Below are positions 11,631 through 23,990 of a stretch of DNA of 64,000 nt, piece after piece (within the stretch, counting starts at the first letter, position 1; the number at the start of each line of letters is the position of its first letter). The notes beneath the pieces are model-generated. The model did not search any database, was not told the origin of the DNA, and worked only from the letters and a program-made list of their open reading frames with translations. The translations under genes were made by a program, and so were the position numbers. This DNA comes from Patiria miniata (taxonomy: Eukaryota > Echinodermata > Asteroidea > Valvatida > Asterinidae): contig NW_024037068.1 of NCBI RefSeq assembly GCF_015706575.1, positions 1,612,001 through 1,676,000 of the forward strand. Direction: 5' to 3'.

Positions 11631-12170
11631 AATATTTATAGATAACACATTTCCGTTTGACTACAAGTATTTGCGATCAATATCAACCAATGCATTAGTC
11701 CAAACCAAAGCAAAATTTGTAGAATTTTATGGCAAAAGAGTCCGTTTTACTTAATTCCCTTGAAAAAGAAGAAAGCATTCATATTCTCCAAAGAGCCTAC
11801 GAGAGTACGAGTATATTTTGAGTTGCCTATTGCCCTCGGTGATCACAGGTGTTCCCATAGCATTCCCGTCATTCCCATCATGTATTTTGATAGCTGGCAT
11901 AGGTGCTTGATTTGACGGGGTTTGATTCAGTGTGTCTAGCACGTGACCCGTAGCCAGGTCGAAGTATATTTCATGACTGAATTTTGGTGCATTTCTTAAA
12001 GCTTTTGTGTGATGCCAAATTTGCCCCTGTTGGGGGAGCCGGGTATAAGGGGAACTTGACCAAAATGCAGTAGCATCTCTCGGGTCGAATTCAAAACAGG
12101 GTCACAATAGGATCCTCATTTTCAGTATAGGAGGGGAGGGAATTTCCACTCAGTGTAATTTTTTTGTCGT

Positions 12171-12492
12171 AGTTTTTAAATAAAAGGGGACGAACCTGTG
12201 TTCACAGGAACGGAGTGCCCCTCTCTCTGTCGCAGCGATTGGGCAAGACTCGAGTCCATGAAATGCTGCTGTGGGGGATCGTCAAACCTCCTCCACAGCG
12301 AGTCTGTTACCTTCCCAGCATTGAATAATGCCGGTACCCATTTAACACCTGGGTTGAGAGGAGAAAGAGGTAAAGCGCCTTACTCAAGGACACACCACGC
12401 ATGGCCACGACGGGGCTCGAACCCACAATATCACGATCATTAGGCCTGTGCTCTACCGCTAGACCACACGTGCCCTCAAAGTTTTTAAATAA
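12171..12492 (-). mobile_element. tRNA-derived SINE with 13-bp target duplication
   Basis: On the minus strand the head carries an A box (GTGGTCTAGCGGTAGAGC) and a B box (GTGGGTTCGAGCCCC), followed by a SINE body. The insertion is flanked by a perfect 13-bp duplication AGTTTTTAAATAA at 12171-12183 and 12480-12492. This shows LINE-mediated retroposition, and the perfect flanks suggest a fairly recent event. The frames across it are not genes. Confidence 0.8.
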
Positions 12493-12842
12493 TACAAAGC
12501 AAGTTGGGATATGTATATGGTTGGCATGTATACTGGCCTTGATTGGAGGCCGGCCCTCGATCTCCCACTCCCCCAGTGCCAGTGCCCCCTTGCCCCAGGT
12601 TCATAAACTACTGACTCTATCCTCAAGAAACGGACAGAAGGGATCTGCAGACCTATTTAGAACATCTGTCTCAGTGCCCTTCGAGGCATCAACAACATTT
12701 GGTCGACCATCTGTCAAGAGACGTATCTAATTCTATACAGGAGGCCTCCCCGAGATATTTTCAGCAATGATTGATGCGCCAACGAAAGATATCTTGAAGC
12801 TTAAACCAAACTTTGAGTCCGGCAAAACCGGACTTCCGAGAG

Positions 12843-13313
12843 TCATTTGCTGAAACAATTTTTCTCTGGTCCGTATCGGAGGTTTGTCAGCATTAGCAAG
12901 AACCGCGAAACTGTTTGGGAAACAGTTATTAAAGATGCACGGTTTGGTCTGAGCCTGCGTGGACTTGGGCCCGGTAATTCAGTAATTTCCCCCGGTACTT
13001 TGCGGGTTGAAGCAATCTTTCTCTCGGTTCTCCGCTGGATGAAGCTAACAAGGTTGAACAACCAAACAAAAAATACAACAGCACAGCCGAGCCTGGGGAT
13101 CTCCTGACCCGGGCAAAAGTTGCGTATCGCCACGGTACAGACCTGTTGTAAAGCAGGAAATGACGCCTCCTTAGAGTTGGTGAGGGGGGGGGGGGTTGTA
13201 CTTGTAAGAGTTAAATTTGGAAAGGAGAGTTGAGGATCCGTCTCATTTCCATCTAGGGAAGTATTGACCAGAGTCACCAGACTAGAGACGAATGAGTCCC
13301 TTGCACTTAACAT
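12843..13313 (-). CDS. ORF with one predicted membrane segment, unrecognised
   Basis: An uninterrupted 156-residue frame. It has an N-terminal part with several N-x-S/T sites (for example NETD is not one but NTS and NLT are), then a hydrophobic stretch LGCAVVFFVWLFNLVSF followed by a basic QRRTERK cluster. That arrangement resembles a single-pass type I segment with positive residues on the cytosolic side. A poly-C run is read as Pro-Pro-Pro, which lowers confidence. I recognise no family and see no obvious splice context. It may be a chance frame in a GC-richer patch, or an exon of an unknown membrane protein. Confidence 0.2.
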   Translation of the reverse strand: MLSARDSFVSSLVTLVNTSLDGNETDPQLSFPNLTLTSTTPPPLTNSKEASFPALQQVCTVAIRNFCPGQEIPRLGCAVVFFVWLFNLVSFIQRRTERKIASTRKVPGEITELPGPSPRRLRPNRASLITVSQTVSRFLLMLTNLRYGPEKNCFSK

Positions 13314-13320
13314 TGAGAGA

Positions 13321-14372
13321 GCTGACCACCGTGTGATGTGAAAATAAAGTTACCTGATGGAGATATATGGTTTATTCAAAATGGATTCCACAAGCCTATT
13401 GTCTTGAGCTTCTAATCTGGTAAGTCAGTTCAACTTGGATTTGTGTACAGTGTCTCGTTGTTACAGTAGTTATTTGAAATTCCTTCAGCTCCCTGGACAC
13501 CTGGCCATATGCACAGTGTCACTGACGGATCCAAAACTAAACTGTAGAGGGATTAGAACGGCCTTTAGACCTTCTAGTGTCGTAACTAATGGAGTATGGA
13601 CATGCCGCCCCCTCGTCTAACGGGAGGCCCCCGGCCCCCTTCTTGTGTCTCCTTCTTGTGTATTTTGTGCCCCCAGAGAGAAAATAAGCCGCCCCCCTTC
13701 CCGCAGATTAGTCCCCAGTTAGTAACTGCCGACTTGCCGGCCGCTGTTTCAATGATTCATAAAGCGGTGGGGGGGGGGGGGGTATTTTCTGCATAGGATG
13801 CGCTCTTCTTTTCTGTTCCTTTCTGAATTCTTTTACCATTTCACGAATCCTTGTGGTGAAGGGGTAACTACCCTACAACATCGTTTCTATAAGTCGTGAG
13901 TAAGTGATACTAATCTATCAGTAAGTGTGAGTAAGTGATGATAATCGTTATCAACCAGCCTCCTCCGCAGACCAAAGGGGAAGCGTCAGATTTCCTCGAG
14001 TCAAGAAAACAGATGCTGACATATAAATGGCTCAAGAGAAAGGCTAGTCCTAAAGATAATTCAGAAGTTCACACTGTGCAGGCTTCTTTTGATATCTTAA
14101 GGTTCTAGAAATAGCTTTTGGTCTCGAGTTTATAGGTGTTAGGATTGTACAATGACGGGAAACAAGACAAAATGAATATGTTCATTTGAATTTCATTTGA
14201 ACTCGGAGGCAAATGAAGATCAGGGTCATCCTACTTTTCTGAAGCCCACCCTGAACCAATTCACGTTCAGAATGAAACTTGTGCAGTGTGCCGATGTGAA
14301 ATCCACAGCTAGAACAATCATTATAAACACCTACTTGATTGGGGTACATACCTATGTTCCCCAATACCTATG
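13321..14372. other. No gene seen
   Basis: Mixed sequence with a C-rich stretch at 13600-13700 and a G run near 13770. The related words GTAAGTGATACTAATC and GTAAGTGATGATAATC recur near 13900-13945. Nothing further is supported. Confidence 0.4.
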
Positions 14373-14426
14373 TTCCCCAACCCTAACTCCAACCCTAACC
14401 ATCTACCACTAACCCTAACCCTAATC
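14373..14426 (-). repeat. Short interstitial telomere-like repeat
   Basis: Several imperfect CCCTAA units occur (CCAACCCTAACTCCAACCC, then AACCCTAACCCTAATC), preceded by a duplicated CCTATGTTCCCCAA. The metazoan telomere unit is TTAGGG, so this is a degenerate interstitial tract and not a chromosome end. Confidence 0.5.
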
Positions 14427-17400
14427 AAGAGATGTATAGGGGATTTCCAACTAACAGTCAATTGACCGAGTTTTGAAATAATGACGAATTCGTATCTCCT
14501 GATCAAAGGCCGTGCATTTATTGTGTTCTCGAAAAGTGTAGTATCCACTTCGTTGGGATTTCACCAGGTTAGGTTTTGAACATTCTTCTTTGGATTTTGA
14601 GTGGTGTTATTATTGAAAATGAACAAGATGCATGAAAAGAAAATGATCCTACATTTACATACCTTTTACTGCCCAGGGTACGTTATTGTTGCCCCAGTCA
14701 AAATAAGGTCGGTGCTGAAATGCCGCCTTTCATTCTTCTCCAGTTTATCATACTTTTAAGAAAATGTCTGGGTTGTTTCAAGGTTGGAAAACAACGCGTC
14801 CACAAAAACCTTTCTTTAGGGGGGGGGGGGGGGTGGGGTGGAAAGGATCAAAGACGATCGTAACTTCCTACTTCTTAACAATGGGTGAAAAACAACAACG
14901 ATGTCCTGGTACAACCATGCATGGTTGGACAATTATACATCAAGATAAATGGACATTCACATAAGATACAGATTCTTTTACGGGTATAAAATTGACTCTT
15001 TTCTTTTTTACATTTTGGGACTTGTCATCAGATGCATGAGACCTTGGATGGAAACTGTCAAAATGACAAATAGTTTTATAACCTGTTTACTGCCCGCAGC
15101 GAGGTCACATGTAAAGAGACTGTTACACTTGCGCTGATGTACCTGTTTCGGGAGAAATGTGAAATTCCCAGGTATGCCAACCTCGCCGGTGGCGCCTTCA
15201 TGCCGCGTATGTTGCGTCCCTCGGTTGTAATAGAGCACATTGATTGGTTTATGGCTCTTGTCGGTCACCTTCATATCGTTACATGGAACTATGATGCTGT
15301 AGTGCGCCCTCTGTTGGTTTCATATTGACATTTTGTAGGCTTGAAATAAAGAGGAAATATTTAATGAACCATATCATTGATATACGTACTGAAAAAGAAA
15401 AACAAATTTGGAACATTATAGGACAGAGTTATGTTTGTGATATTTGAAGCATATATTTGATATTTGAAGCATCCGCTTTTGTAGTTTTGTTTGTTTGTTT
15501 GTTGTAATTTGTTTGTTGGTTTACGAATTTTTGGTCATTAATTGCAAGAAGTGTCAATGAGCGTGTGTGATCCTAATTCCCGTTAACAAATAAAAACGGA
15601 CCATTTTAAACAGTACCAGCATCATTCATTTTGCTATAACTAGTTTTCGATACATTTCACCTTATAGGCTTATCCTACTTCAAATCAGCTCAACACCCTA
15701 AGAAGTTTTTTTCAATCGACCATCTGGTGATCACTAATATAGAAATCCGAAGATTACGAGGTGGGAATTTTCATGCTTCGTACAACACACTCAGCTATAA
15801 CAAGCATAATAATTTCAATTTCGTATTGTGTATTCTGCATCGATTCAGTATAAGATAAATTCTCAAGTTCTCAATTTAGTGAGCAGTGATTTATTGCCCA
15901 AGGGACAAACAGGAAAATTTATTTCAGGGAAATTTTATCTTTAAATCTTCACGCCCACTATCAAGCTAGTTAACGCCCTTCAAGTGATTTTCTAGGGGGA
16001 TTCGTTGGTGTAATTAAGATTGTACCATCAGTGACAGGCATACAAATTTCTATAGCGGAAAACTGCACGGATTTCCGGCCGGGCCAAGGAGCTGCTTGTC
16101 CCCTTGCCCTACCCGCATCATCACGCCTATCTCTTCGTCGTTGTGTCAGCTCACAGGAGAGCTTTGACGCATCACCGAAAGTGAAAGTGTCAGAGTTTCT
16201 TGTTCCCATGGGGACTGGCTAGGATTACGTCATAATTCGCGGGTTATCGAACCCCAAATTGAAACATTCATTGCGAGAAACCAGTGATGCAAATATCGGA
16301 AATCCAAGCCTGATCTCATGGCCTTAAAACCGGACCGCCTCCTTGCCCCAAATCCAGCCTATGTAGTTCGGTGAAGGACTATATTTACTATGAATATATC
16401 CTTCTTTCACCATATTTTTTTTGCTGGTCGTAGAGGGCCAGTCTTAGCGTTTTCCTTGTACCTATCCCATTGGCTAACATACTGACTGACCGCCACGTGT
16501 GGCCCGGATAGTGCTATCGTATGGGGTTACTTCGTAAAGCCAATAAATGGGCTATTTCTGGCCCATTGTGTAGACCAGATATCATCAAACGAACAGACGT
16601 TCTGAATCAATTATAGTGATTTTGTGAGCTCTAGGGCAATTTTTTTCTGCCTATAGTTTTCTTCTGTAACCATTGCCTGTAGGCCTATAGTCACGTCCGC
16701 AAAACCCACTTAAGCTCACCCCAGAAAACCCACATTTGTACCGTTTTCCCTTAAAAATCAAAATGATAGCTACATGTCCAGATAGTTATTCTTCTTCGTT
16801 CAAAAGACACCATATGCTGTGCTAGGAAAGATTTTCAGAATTTCGGATGTAGAATGTGTTCATTGTTTTCACTGATTTTCATTTCCGTTCCAAATGTTTT
16901 TCTTGGCGCCAACTCAGGATACTTCAAATTCACGAGAACTTGAGAAAAACATCGTGCTGTGTTGGTATACATTCCCGTAAACCTGCTCGAGTCAACGGCA
17001 AAACTGGCGTTTTATAGCCAGAGTCAGAACACAGGACGGGGTGTTTGTCGAAAAAACAACAACTTAAACCGTAATGGCAATATTCTCAAGTGAAATACTC
17101 AAGGACAAACAAACAAAATAAATCCAGAAAAACAGGCAGGTCAGTGTTCTCTATTTTCGCAATAAATATACTTTTCTCACAGTTTGTTGGGAGCTTTATA
17201 ATCTGGTTTACAAACACTGAACAATTTGGAGGAAATAAACTGACCGCGTGTTTTCTTTTTTAACGCTCCGGGAGCGTGTCCCCGCTGGTCTCTCTACAGC
17301 GGCGACTCAGTTCGGCCCGATTAAATGCGTTATTCGCACGCAGGGAAAAACTAGCACAGCACGGTTTCTCACAGTTTGTGGAATTCTAGTCCGAAAGGTC

Positions 17401-18441
17401 ATCGTTTTTTTTTTATTTAGAGAGAGAAATGTGTTATGTCCATAACTTAGCGGGAGGTTTATCTTGTATATCTAAACAACTGGCAAAACAGGTGATAGAA
17501 TGACACCTGTCCGGAAAACTTTAATTTTATTAGGCTTTTTGGTTTATGCAAGAGTTGTGAAAGTTGGGTAAAGTTCTTGCTGATGACGAAAAACCTTAGT
17601 CTAAGCATGGAGGTTTCCTATTTTTATGGTCTGAGGATAAAAACACGATGCGGCATGGGTTTTGGAAGAACATCTTAGGTTGAAATAATGCGAAGATTTA
17701 GGTGAAACTTGTTACAAAAGTCTACATGCTCTTGTCGTCTCTGTGGACATGTCCCCCAACACCCCCACAGGAACCCCTGGATCACTGCCCTTTTTATCCT
17801 ACTTACTTCTTGGCCCCGCCCATTTTATTTCCCCGTTCAACCTGAAAACAAGCGAGTTTACTGACTACTGGCGCCCGCCAAAAGCCTCCCAGACACCCAC
17901 ACCTGTCGTAGTTTGTTCCCGTGTTATATGCCTCTCAAGTTCTTGAAACATAAACTCACCGCGCGCCAAAACATCAATCCCCAAGTGAGCTTCATCCCGG
18001 ACCAAAATATTGCACAAACAGGTGGAATGTTTTGAATTATTATCAGAAAATATGGGTCATAAAATAAATGCATGTTCAATTCATTCTTCTTCTTCTTTTT
18101 TTTCTTCAAAAGGCAAGAATGTTATACTGTAAGTGGAGTTCTCTTTATACCTCCCTTATGATCTATCATAAAGTGGATTTTCCCATTTCTGCCATAATTC
18201 AGAGATTTCCCTGGTGGTTCAGCCGTAAATCGTATATCAGATCAACGATTTCAGTATCAAGTACGATTTTATATGTGAAAACAATGTAGCTCTGCGTGAT
18301 GGATACGATGCTGTAGATCTAGACCCCTTGAACACAGCGCCCTCTCTGAGGATCAGGTTTTGTTATTTTAATTCAGTGACAGTATATCAAGGCAGAGCGT
18401 CTATTCATGCGTAGCAAAGAGGACCGAAGACGCGTCCTATC
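14427..18441. other. Intergenic, no gene supported
   Basis: Four kilobases with no frame showing domain-level sense. Visible items are a G run near 14819-14840, a duplicated ATATTTGAAGCAT near 15440-15470, and GTTT runs near 15490. Short frames such as the one at 17248-17445 have no recognisable content. Confidence 0.4.
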
Positions 18442-18801
18442 CAGGCGCGGATCCGGGCAACCCCCCCCCCCCCCCGGCTCTTAATTTTTTTCATAGAAAT
18501 TAATAAAAAAAATAATGCGACCCCCCCCCCCCTTTGCTCTAACACCCAAACAAATAAAAATGTTAATAATGCACAAAATCAGGACAGATTCCGCTTGTTT
18601 AGGACTATTCTGTAGCATATGGTTAATAATCGTCGCATTTGAACAGCGCCCCCCATTGAAAGTATGGTACAAGCCCTCAAGCCCCTCCCCCACCTATTGG
18701 TTTTTCGGAGACCAAGTGTCGGAGAAAAAAACCTGTCTACATTTCAGAATTTTTGCTGATGAACCCCCCCCCCCTCGCAAAAATTCCTGGATCCGCCCCT
18801 G
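18442..18801 (+). mobile_element. hAT-like G-tract element, CAGG..GGATCC termini
   Basis: The termini CAGGCGCGGATCCGGG and CCTGGATCCGCCCCTG form an inverted repeat around 330 bp with several C runs. It shares its body with about 7930-8290. The outermost bases match other G-tract elements that carry 8-bp duplications, but here the flanks (GTCCTATC and GTTCGTTT) do not match convincingly. Confidence 0.6.
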
Positions 18802-18802
18802 G

Positions 18803-19135
18803 TTCGTTTGCAATAATAACACCACTCAACAAACAAAGAATAATGATCTAAACCTATGACCTGTTGAAGTTTCAGCTCGATGGATATTACACTTTTCGAC
18901 AGTGAAAAACCGTGCACAATGTTTGGATCACGAAACACGAGTTCGTCCAAAACCAGTCAATTGACTGATCGTTGGAAATCACCTACACTTCTCAATTTCT
19001 TGTAATGACAGCAAGCCAGACGGAATAATTTCACGGGGTGTTTATAATACGATCTATAATCCAAGGGAGGTTTTTTTGATAATTCAGTGAGCTAGTTTGG
19101 ATATAAATGCAAATGATTCTATATGCTTTTTACAA
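18803..19135 (+). repeat. Dispersed repeat family B, copy 1
   Basis: About 330 bp shared with 37855-38225 and 48400-48750 in the same orientation. Ordered shared phrases are AATAACACCACTC, TGTTGAAGTTTCAGCTC, ATGACAGCAAGC and AATAATTTCACG. No terminal inverted repeat, tRNA-like promoter or coding frame was recognised. Confidence 0.6.
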
Positions 19136-21234
19136 ATATGGCTTTAAACAACTGTGTGTAGGTGTTAATGTGTTCAGTTATAATAGGCTTACGAAAACGT
19201 GGGTCGTTATAATCATAAAGCAGCAGCGTATTTTGGCCAGTTTTTGAAGAGTTTTTGGAGGCTTACGGACTTCAGGAGGTACGGCTGTCAGCGTCGAGAT
19301 ATCGTGTGGAAAGTACAAAGACTCGAACTCAAGACCTTTCAACTGCCGGCTTAGCATTTTACCAATTAAACATCCAAGTCTTTATCCTTGGACGTTGATG
19401 TGGACCCATACCCTCCCTAGGGTGGGGGTTTGGATGCGGGTGGGTGTTTTGGTTGGGATGGGGCTGAGATGGCGAAAGAGTGGCCCTGGATTGATAGCGA
19501 TGTTTTGAGACGGTACTCCACCTTGTCCAAACAGATTTCTTGGTGAACTTCACAACAGGATGCTGTTGATTCCTTCACTGATCCTTCTCTTCCTCCGTGT
19601 GCCTGTTGCCCATCGGTCGACTTGAGAGACGCCGTTGCACCCGTGTCGTTGGATCATTTGATCCTACAACCTGCACGAGGCTGGTTTATCATCAGCGGCC
19701 AACCCTGATACTTCTTGACAAGACTGCAAAAAGCCCTCGCCAAGAGGAAAACGGTCTCAATTTCCTTAACACCTCAAAATAGACCCCGAAGATAGAAAAT
19801 GAAAATAAACGCTACAAACCCTGAAAAAAAGTAAGCTCTGCAGTTGAATTAAATTCCCTCGTCCCAAAATGCCTACCATCTTCTCGAAAGCTCACTTGAA
19901 GACAATGTTGGAATCCCCCATAATTTGCGAAATCAACATAATCTCCACTGCTGATGGATTTTGCTCAAGGATGACATCATTCTCTTACCTATAAGTCATA
20001 TCTTTTCTGTTTGAATCCTTGACCTTCTTATTTCTTCCCGACCTCTTGTGCCCCGGGATGTTGAAGGTCGTGAGTTGTCACTTTGATACTTAATCTCGAG
20101 GGTGATAATTTAAGGTCCTGTGGGATGAAATGAGCTCAACGCATTAACCGCGAAACTTCAAGCGGATTACTGGCCTATTGGCTTATTGTATTGTCATTAA
20201 GGCATTAACTAGACTTATACTATCATTGTTGATCTTAATATAGCGAGATTTCCACAGAAGTTACAAATTAGTGAACATTATTATACGGCACATTAGGTAT
20301 GAGATCCCTTACCGCCCGGTTCCCAGACGGTCTGGGCTAAGCCTCGCCCACTCCGAGAAAGGGATTGGGACTCCTCTCCAAAGTGGGCGAGCTCGGATTA
20401 AGAGAACGAAGTACAAGTCTGACTGGTGGGCCCTCTCCTGAACCTAACAAAAGAAGCAATTTGCAAGGCGATAATCCTCACTGCTGGGTAACAAAGACCC
20501 GGCAAATCAAAGGGCGCGCCGCCGGTAATCACTCCCCTGGACAGCTATTGTTGGTGACCCGTTGCCCTCGCAGGCCTATTGAAAAGCTTGAGTGATCAGT
20601 GAACATGGGTTTCAATTAGTTACGTGGTACGTTTTTCTCCCCTTAAATGTATACAAATGTATATGGACTTGCACCGATGAATCCCTGAATCTGACTTTTA
20701 AAGCAAACGGGGTTGGTATTTTGTTCAGTATTAAGATCAGAATTCCCCAGTTTGTTCTATTTACGTGCATTAATTTATTTTTTTCGTTCAACAGATAGTC
20801 CAAAGGCAGGAAAGGGAAAGAGGTATACCGATGATGAACAATAATAAAGATGGAGAGCTTTCAACCTTTGATTTTCTTTTCGTCTTTTCGTTTTATTGTT
20901 GTTATTACCATTACCTTTATTATTTTCCCTTGATCTATTCTGATGGTGGTGTGAACATTTCTTCGTGATGATGATAAAAGCCACCGAAGATCATTAATTA
21001 CACAGAAAACTTTTTGTAAAAAAAGCATAAAAAAATAAACAACTGTATCCGTTAATCTAGTGATTAAAGCTCACTATTGATTTAAGAAGACGAAGACTGA
21101 ACATTAATAAAAGCTTTCCGGTTAGCCCAATATCCAAATACATATATAGACGTTATTTAAATGCGCAATTCAAACAACTGATCAGTTCGCTTCCAGGGTT
21201 GGGGGGCAAAATGTGAACAGATTAAATGTCACTT
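19136..21234. other. Intergenic, no gene supported
   Basis: Contains a weak tRNA-like minus-strand stretch near 19318-19380, a short GC-rich hairpin (AGCCTCGCCCACT against AAGTGGGCGAGCT, 20339-20393) and AT-rich sequence. No coding region could be supported. Confidence 0.4.
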
Positions 21235-21699
21235 TTAAGTTGAAGACCTCTTGCAGCCATCATTCAACATCTCAACCGTCTTGCACTTGTGGTCGGTGTA
21301 CCACTCATTAAAGTCTGGGAACTGAAGCTTGGCTTGGCCAAATATGCTGTGGAGAATCTCGCTATCGATTCGTGGTATTTTGCACTTCTTGTTGTTTTCG
21401 TCACGGGAGTTCCCGGTGATATTTTGCTTTACAAGTGTGTCCTTCGGGATCTCCCTTTTCATGAGGTTCAGACAAAGCAGCCTGGCGCTCTCTACCTCCG
21501 AAGCGGTGCACTTCCTCATCTGTACGTCGCGGAGAATAATCTTGTAGTCGGAGACCTGGCGTATCATGTTGTGATTCCCGCCCAGAAGGTACGTGCCCGG
21601 CTCTGGACCCGCGATTAACTTGGACTGGATATGGCGGGATGACACTGGTGTTCCGGTATAGGATGCGGTTGGGTGAAGAATGTGCGTGTTCACGTACAA
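21235..21699 (-). CDS. BEN-domain-like terminal exon (putative)
   Basis: A 154-residue frame ends in TAA at 21235-21237. From about residue 37 it looks like a BEN domain, a roughly 80-100-residue helical DNA/protein-binding fold of chromatin regulators. A gating segment around LLGGNHNMIRQVSDY leads into a helix ending ARLLCLNLM. A T/N-ITG turn follows, then IDSEILHSIFGQAKLQFPDF and a last helix ending in basic residues (CKRSST). The exon is GC-richer than its surroundings, which supports real coding. The ATG at 21699 may not be the true start: AG acceptors such as the one before TGTCATCC (about 21650) would make this the 3' terminal exon of a longer gene. Upstream exons were not found. The assignment rests on pattern memory without an alignment. 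Confidence 0.45.
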   Translation of the reverse strand: MYVNTHILHPTASYTGTPVSSRHIQSKLIAGPEPGTYLLGGNHNMIRQVSDYKIILRDVQMRKCTASEVESARLLCLNLMKREIPKDTLVKQNITGNSRDENNKKCKIPRIDSEILHSIFGQAKLQFPDFNEWYTDHKCKTVEMLNDGCKRSST

Positions 21700-22038
21700 T
21701 TTTGCAATGTCTTATCTTGCATATTTTCTATATAGAAATTAGAATAGCTAGAAAAAAATATTCCAACTATTAATTGAAATGAGTCTCAGGGTGAACAAAA
21801 AATGTACACATAAAAATCTGGTTTCAGGATTTAAAGTGAATGAAGTTTTTGCGTCAACAGAAAAACTTAAACCTTAAAACAAAGGGGGAAAATAATACGT
21901 TGTACGTCAAGCAATCAGTAAAACCCATATAGGCCTACATTTACACGTGTTCATGCAAAGAAAATACTGCCATTCCATACTCTATAGCAAAGAAAATGCT
22001 GCAGATAATCATAGCCAGGGCAAACCATAGTTGGCCAG

Positions 22039-23580
22039 GCGCTGTAATCCTCGAACAATAACCACTAATCCGTTGATAGCGACCAAGAGAGCCACTCCAG
22101 TCAACCAAGCTCACGCTTGAATAACCGAGCGTTCATACCGATCGGGAGCTACAGAGTGGGTCATTCCCACCCGCTTCTCGAGCGTCACGCTTGAATAAAA
22201 GAGTGCCCAGTATTCATACCGATCGGGGCTACCGAGTGGGCCACTTCATACCGATCGGGGGTCAAGCCCGCCCGCTTCTATTCTCAAACGGGTATCAGAC
22301 TTTTCTGTTTAAAATGCGTATGAATTAACGTGAATAAGGGGGAAGTGCGGTGTAGTAGTCTAAAATTCAACAACATCACATCATTACCACACGCAAAACA
22401 ATTCATGTTCGTCATATGGGGAATACTTTATTTCAATTAATACAGAATGAGGTATTTCGTACATTTGATCAATTCCGACAATATAGATATCGAACATCGT
22501 ATTTCAAAAAATTCACAGAAAAAAAATCACACCATTGTTCATATACAGACCTTGCAAACTAGGCAGTTGTATCAAGTTCATTTGTCAAATGATTTCATGC
22601 AAAAACAAAACACTTGCATACTATGAAGCTAGAAAAGAATACAATTCCACGAAAAAAAAAAATGATCGCCAGTGTCTTCCACACCAACCCAACCTGAGTT
22701 TGGCGCTGTAATCCTCGAACAATAACCACTAATCCGTTGATAGCGACCAAGAGAGCCACTCCAGTCAACCAAGCTCACGCTTGAATAACCGAGCGTTCAT
22801 ACCGATCGGGAGCTACAGAGTGGGTCATTCCCACCCGCTTCTCGAGCGTCACGCTTGAATAAAAGAGTGCCCAGTATTCATACCGATCGGGGCTACCGAG
22901 TGGGCCACTTCATACCGATCGGGGGTCAAGCCCGCCAGCTTCTATTCTCAAACGGGTATCAGACTTTTCTGTTTAAAATGCGTATGCATTAACGTGAATA
23001 AGGGGCAAGTGTGGTGTTGTAGTCTAACATTCAACAACATCACATCATTACCACACGCAAAACAATTCATGTTCGTCATATGGGGAATACTTTATTTCAA
23101 TTAATACAGAATGAGGTATTTCGTACATTTGATCAATTCCGAGAATATAGATATCGAACATCGTATTTCGAAAAATTCACAGAAATAAAATCACACCTTG
23201 ATCATCTAGCTTTTAACCATTGTTCATATATAGAACTTTGCAAACTAGGCAGTTTTATCAAGTTTATTTGTCAAATGATTTCATGCAAACATAAAATACT
23301 TGCATTCTATGAAGATAGAAAAGAATAAAATTCCACACCAACCCAACCTGAGTTGGGCGCTGTAATCCTCGAACAATAACCACTAATCCGTTGATTACAG
23401 CTATTGTTGTGAATCAGAGGGCCACTCCAGCAGGCAACCGAGCGTCACGCTTGAGTAACCGGGCGGGTACAGTGTTCGAAGCGGGCGGCAGCTTACTGGG
23501 CGGGCCGAGCTCGCCCGGTACTCGAACGGTCCCATTCCGGATCTCATACCTTACATCAATTATGGTTTACCATTGATTCC
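22039..23580. repeat. Tandem duplication: units of 664 and 654 bp plus a partial third
   Basis: The phrase GCTGTAATCCTCGAACAATA starts at 22041, 22705 and 23359. The first two units are nearly identical through repeated CATACCGATCGGGG words, TTTCTGTTTAAAATGCGTAT, GTTCGTCATATGGGG and GATCAATTCCGA. The third matches for about 60 bp and then only patchily (GAGCGTCACGCTTGA). Inside each unit, GCTTGAATAA and ACCGATCGGG recur, so there is a smaller sub-repeat. The frame at 23080-23328 lies in the AT-rich part and has no recognised content. Confidence 0.8.
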
Positions 23581-23593
23581 GGTTTTGTAAAGT

Positions 23594-23752
23594 CATGGCG
23601 TCGCCAGGATTTTTTTCTAGAGCCGAGGGGGCAAATCTCACAAAATCCTTGCACTTTCTGCAGCATATTCCCAATATATCATTTTTTTTCGAGGATGGGC
23701 TGGGGAACATTTGCCAAACCCACCCCCATTGACACCCCTGCGGACGCCTATG
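23594..23752 (+). mobile_element. Family A short element, copy 2
   Basis: Begins ATGGCGTCGCCAGGAT and ends near GCGGACGCCTATG. It aligns with 127-300 through AAAATCCTTG, CAGCATATTC and TTTTTTCGAGG, and the similarity continues for about 50 bp downstream. Confidence 0.6.
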
Positions 23753-23990
23753 TTGTTAAAAGTGCTTGAAATTAATAGCAATAAGACTTCGCGCATGTCG
23801 TCTCCTTTTTTTGTTACCTATTGTCCTCCTTTCCCCCTGTTTTTTTGCTTTTCCTGGAGCAGGGGGGGATGTACCATATAATCACAAGACCCGTCAAAGG
23901 AAAATCAAAAATCCTTTCACAAGGCAAGTCACAATAGTAAACAGGGGATAAACAAGTTTTCACCAATTATTCATTTGAATATCTTGTGTT

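Noticed and set aside
12198-12730. 81- and 109-residue frames
   Set aside because: They lie mostly in the minus-strand SINE with its 13-bp duplication and have no domain sense.
14373-14426. Chromosome end
   Set aside because: Only a few degenerate CCCTAA units with unique sequence on both sides, so an interstitial tract.
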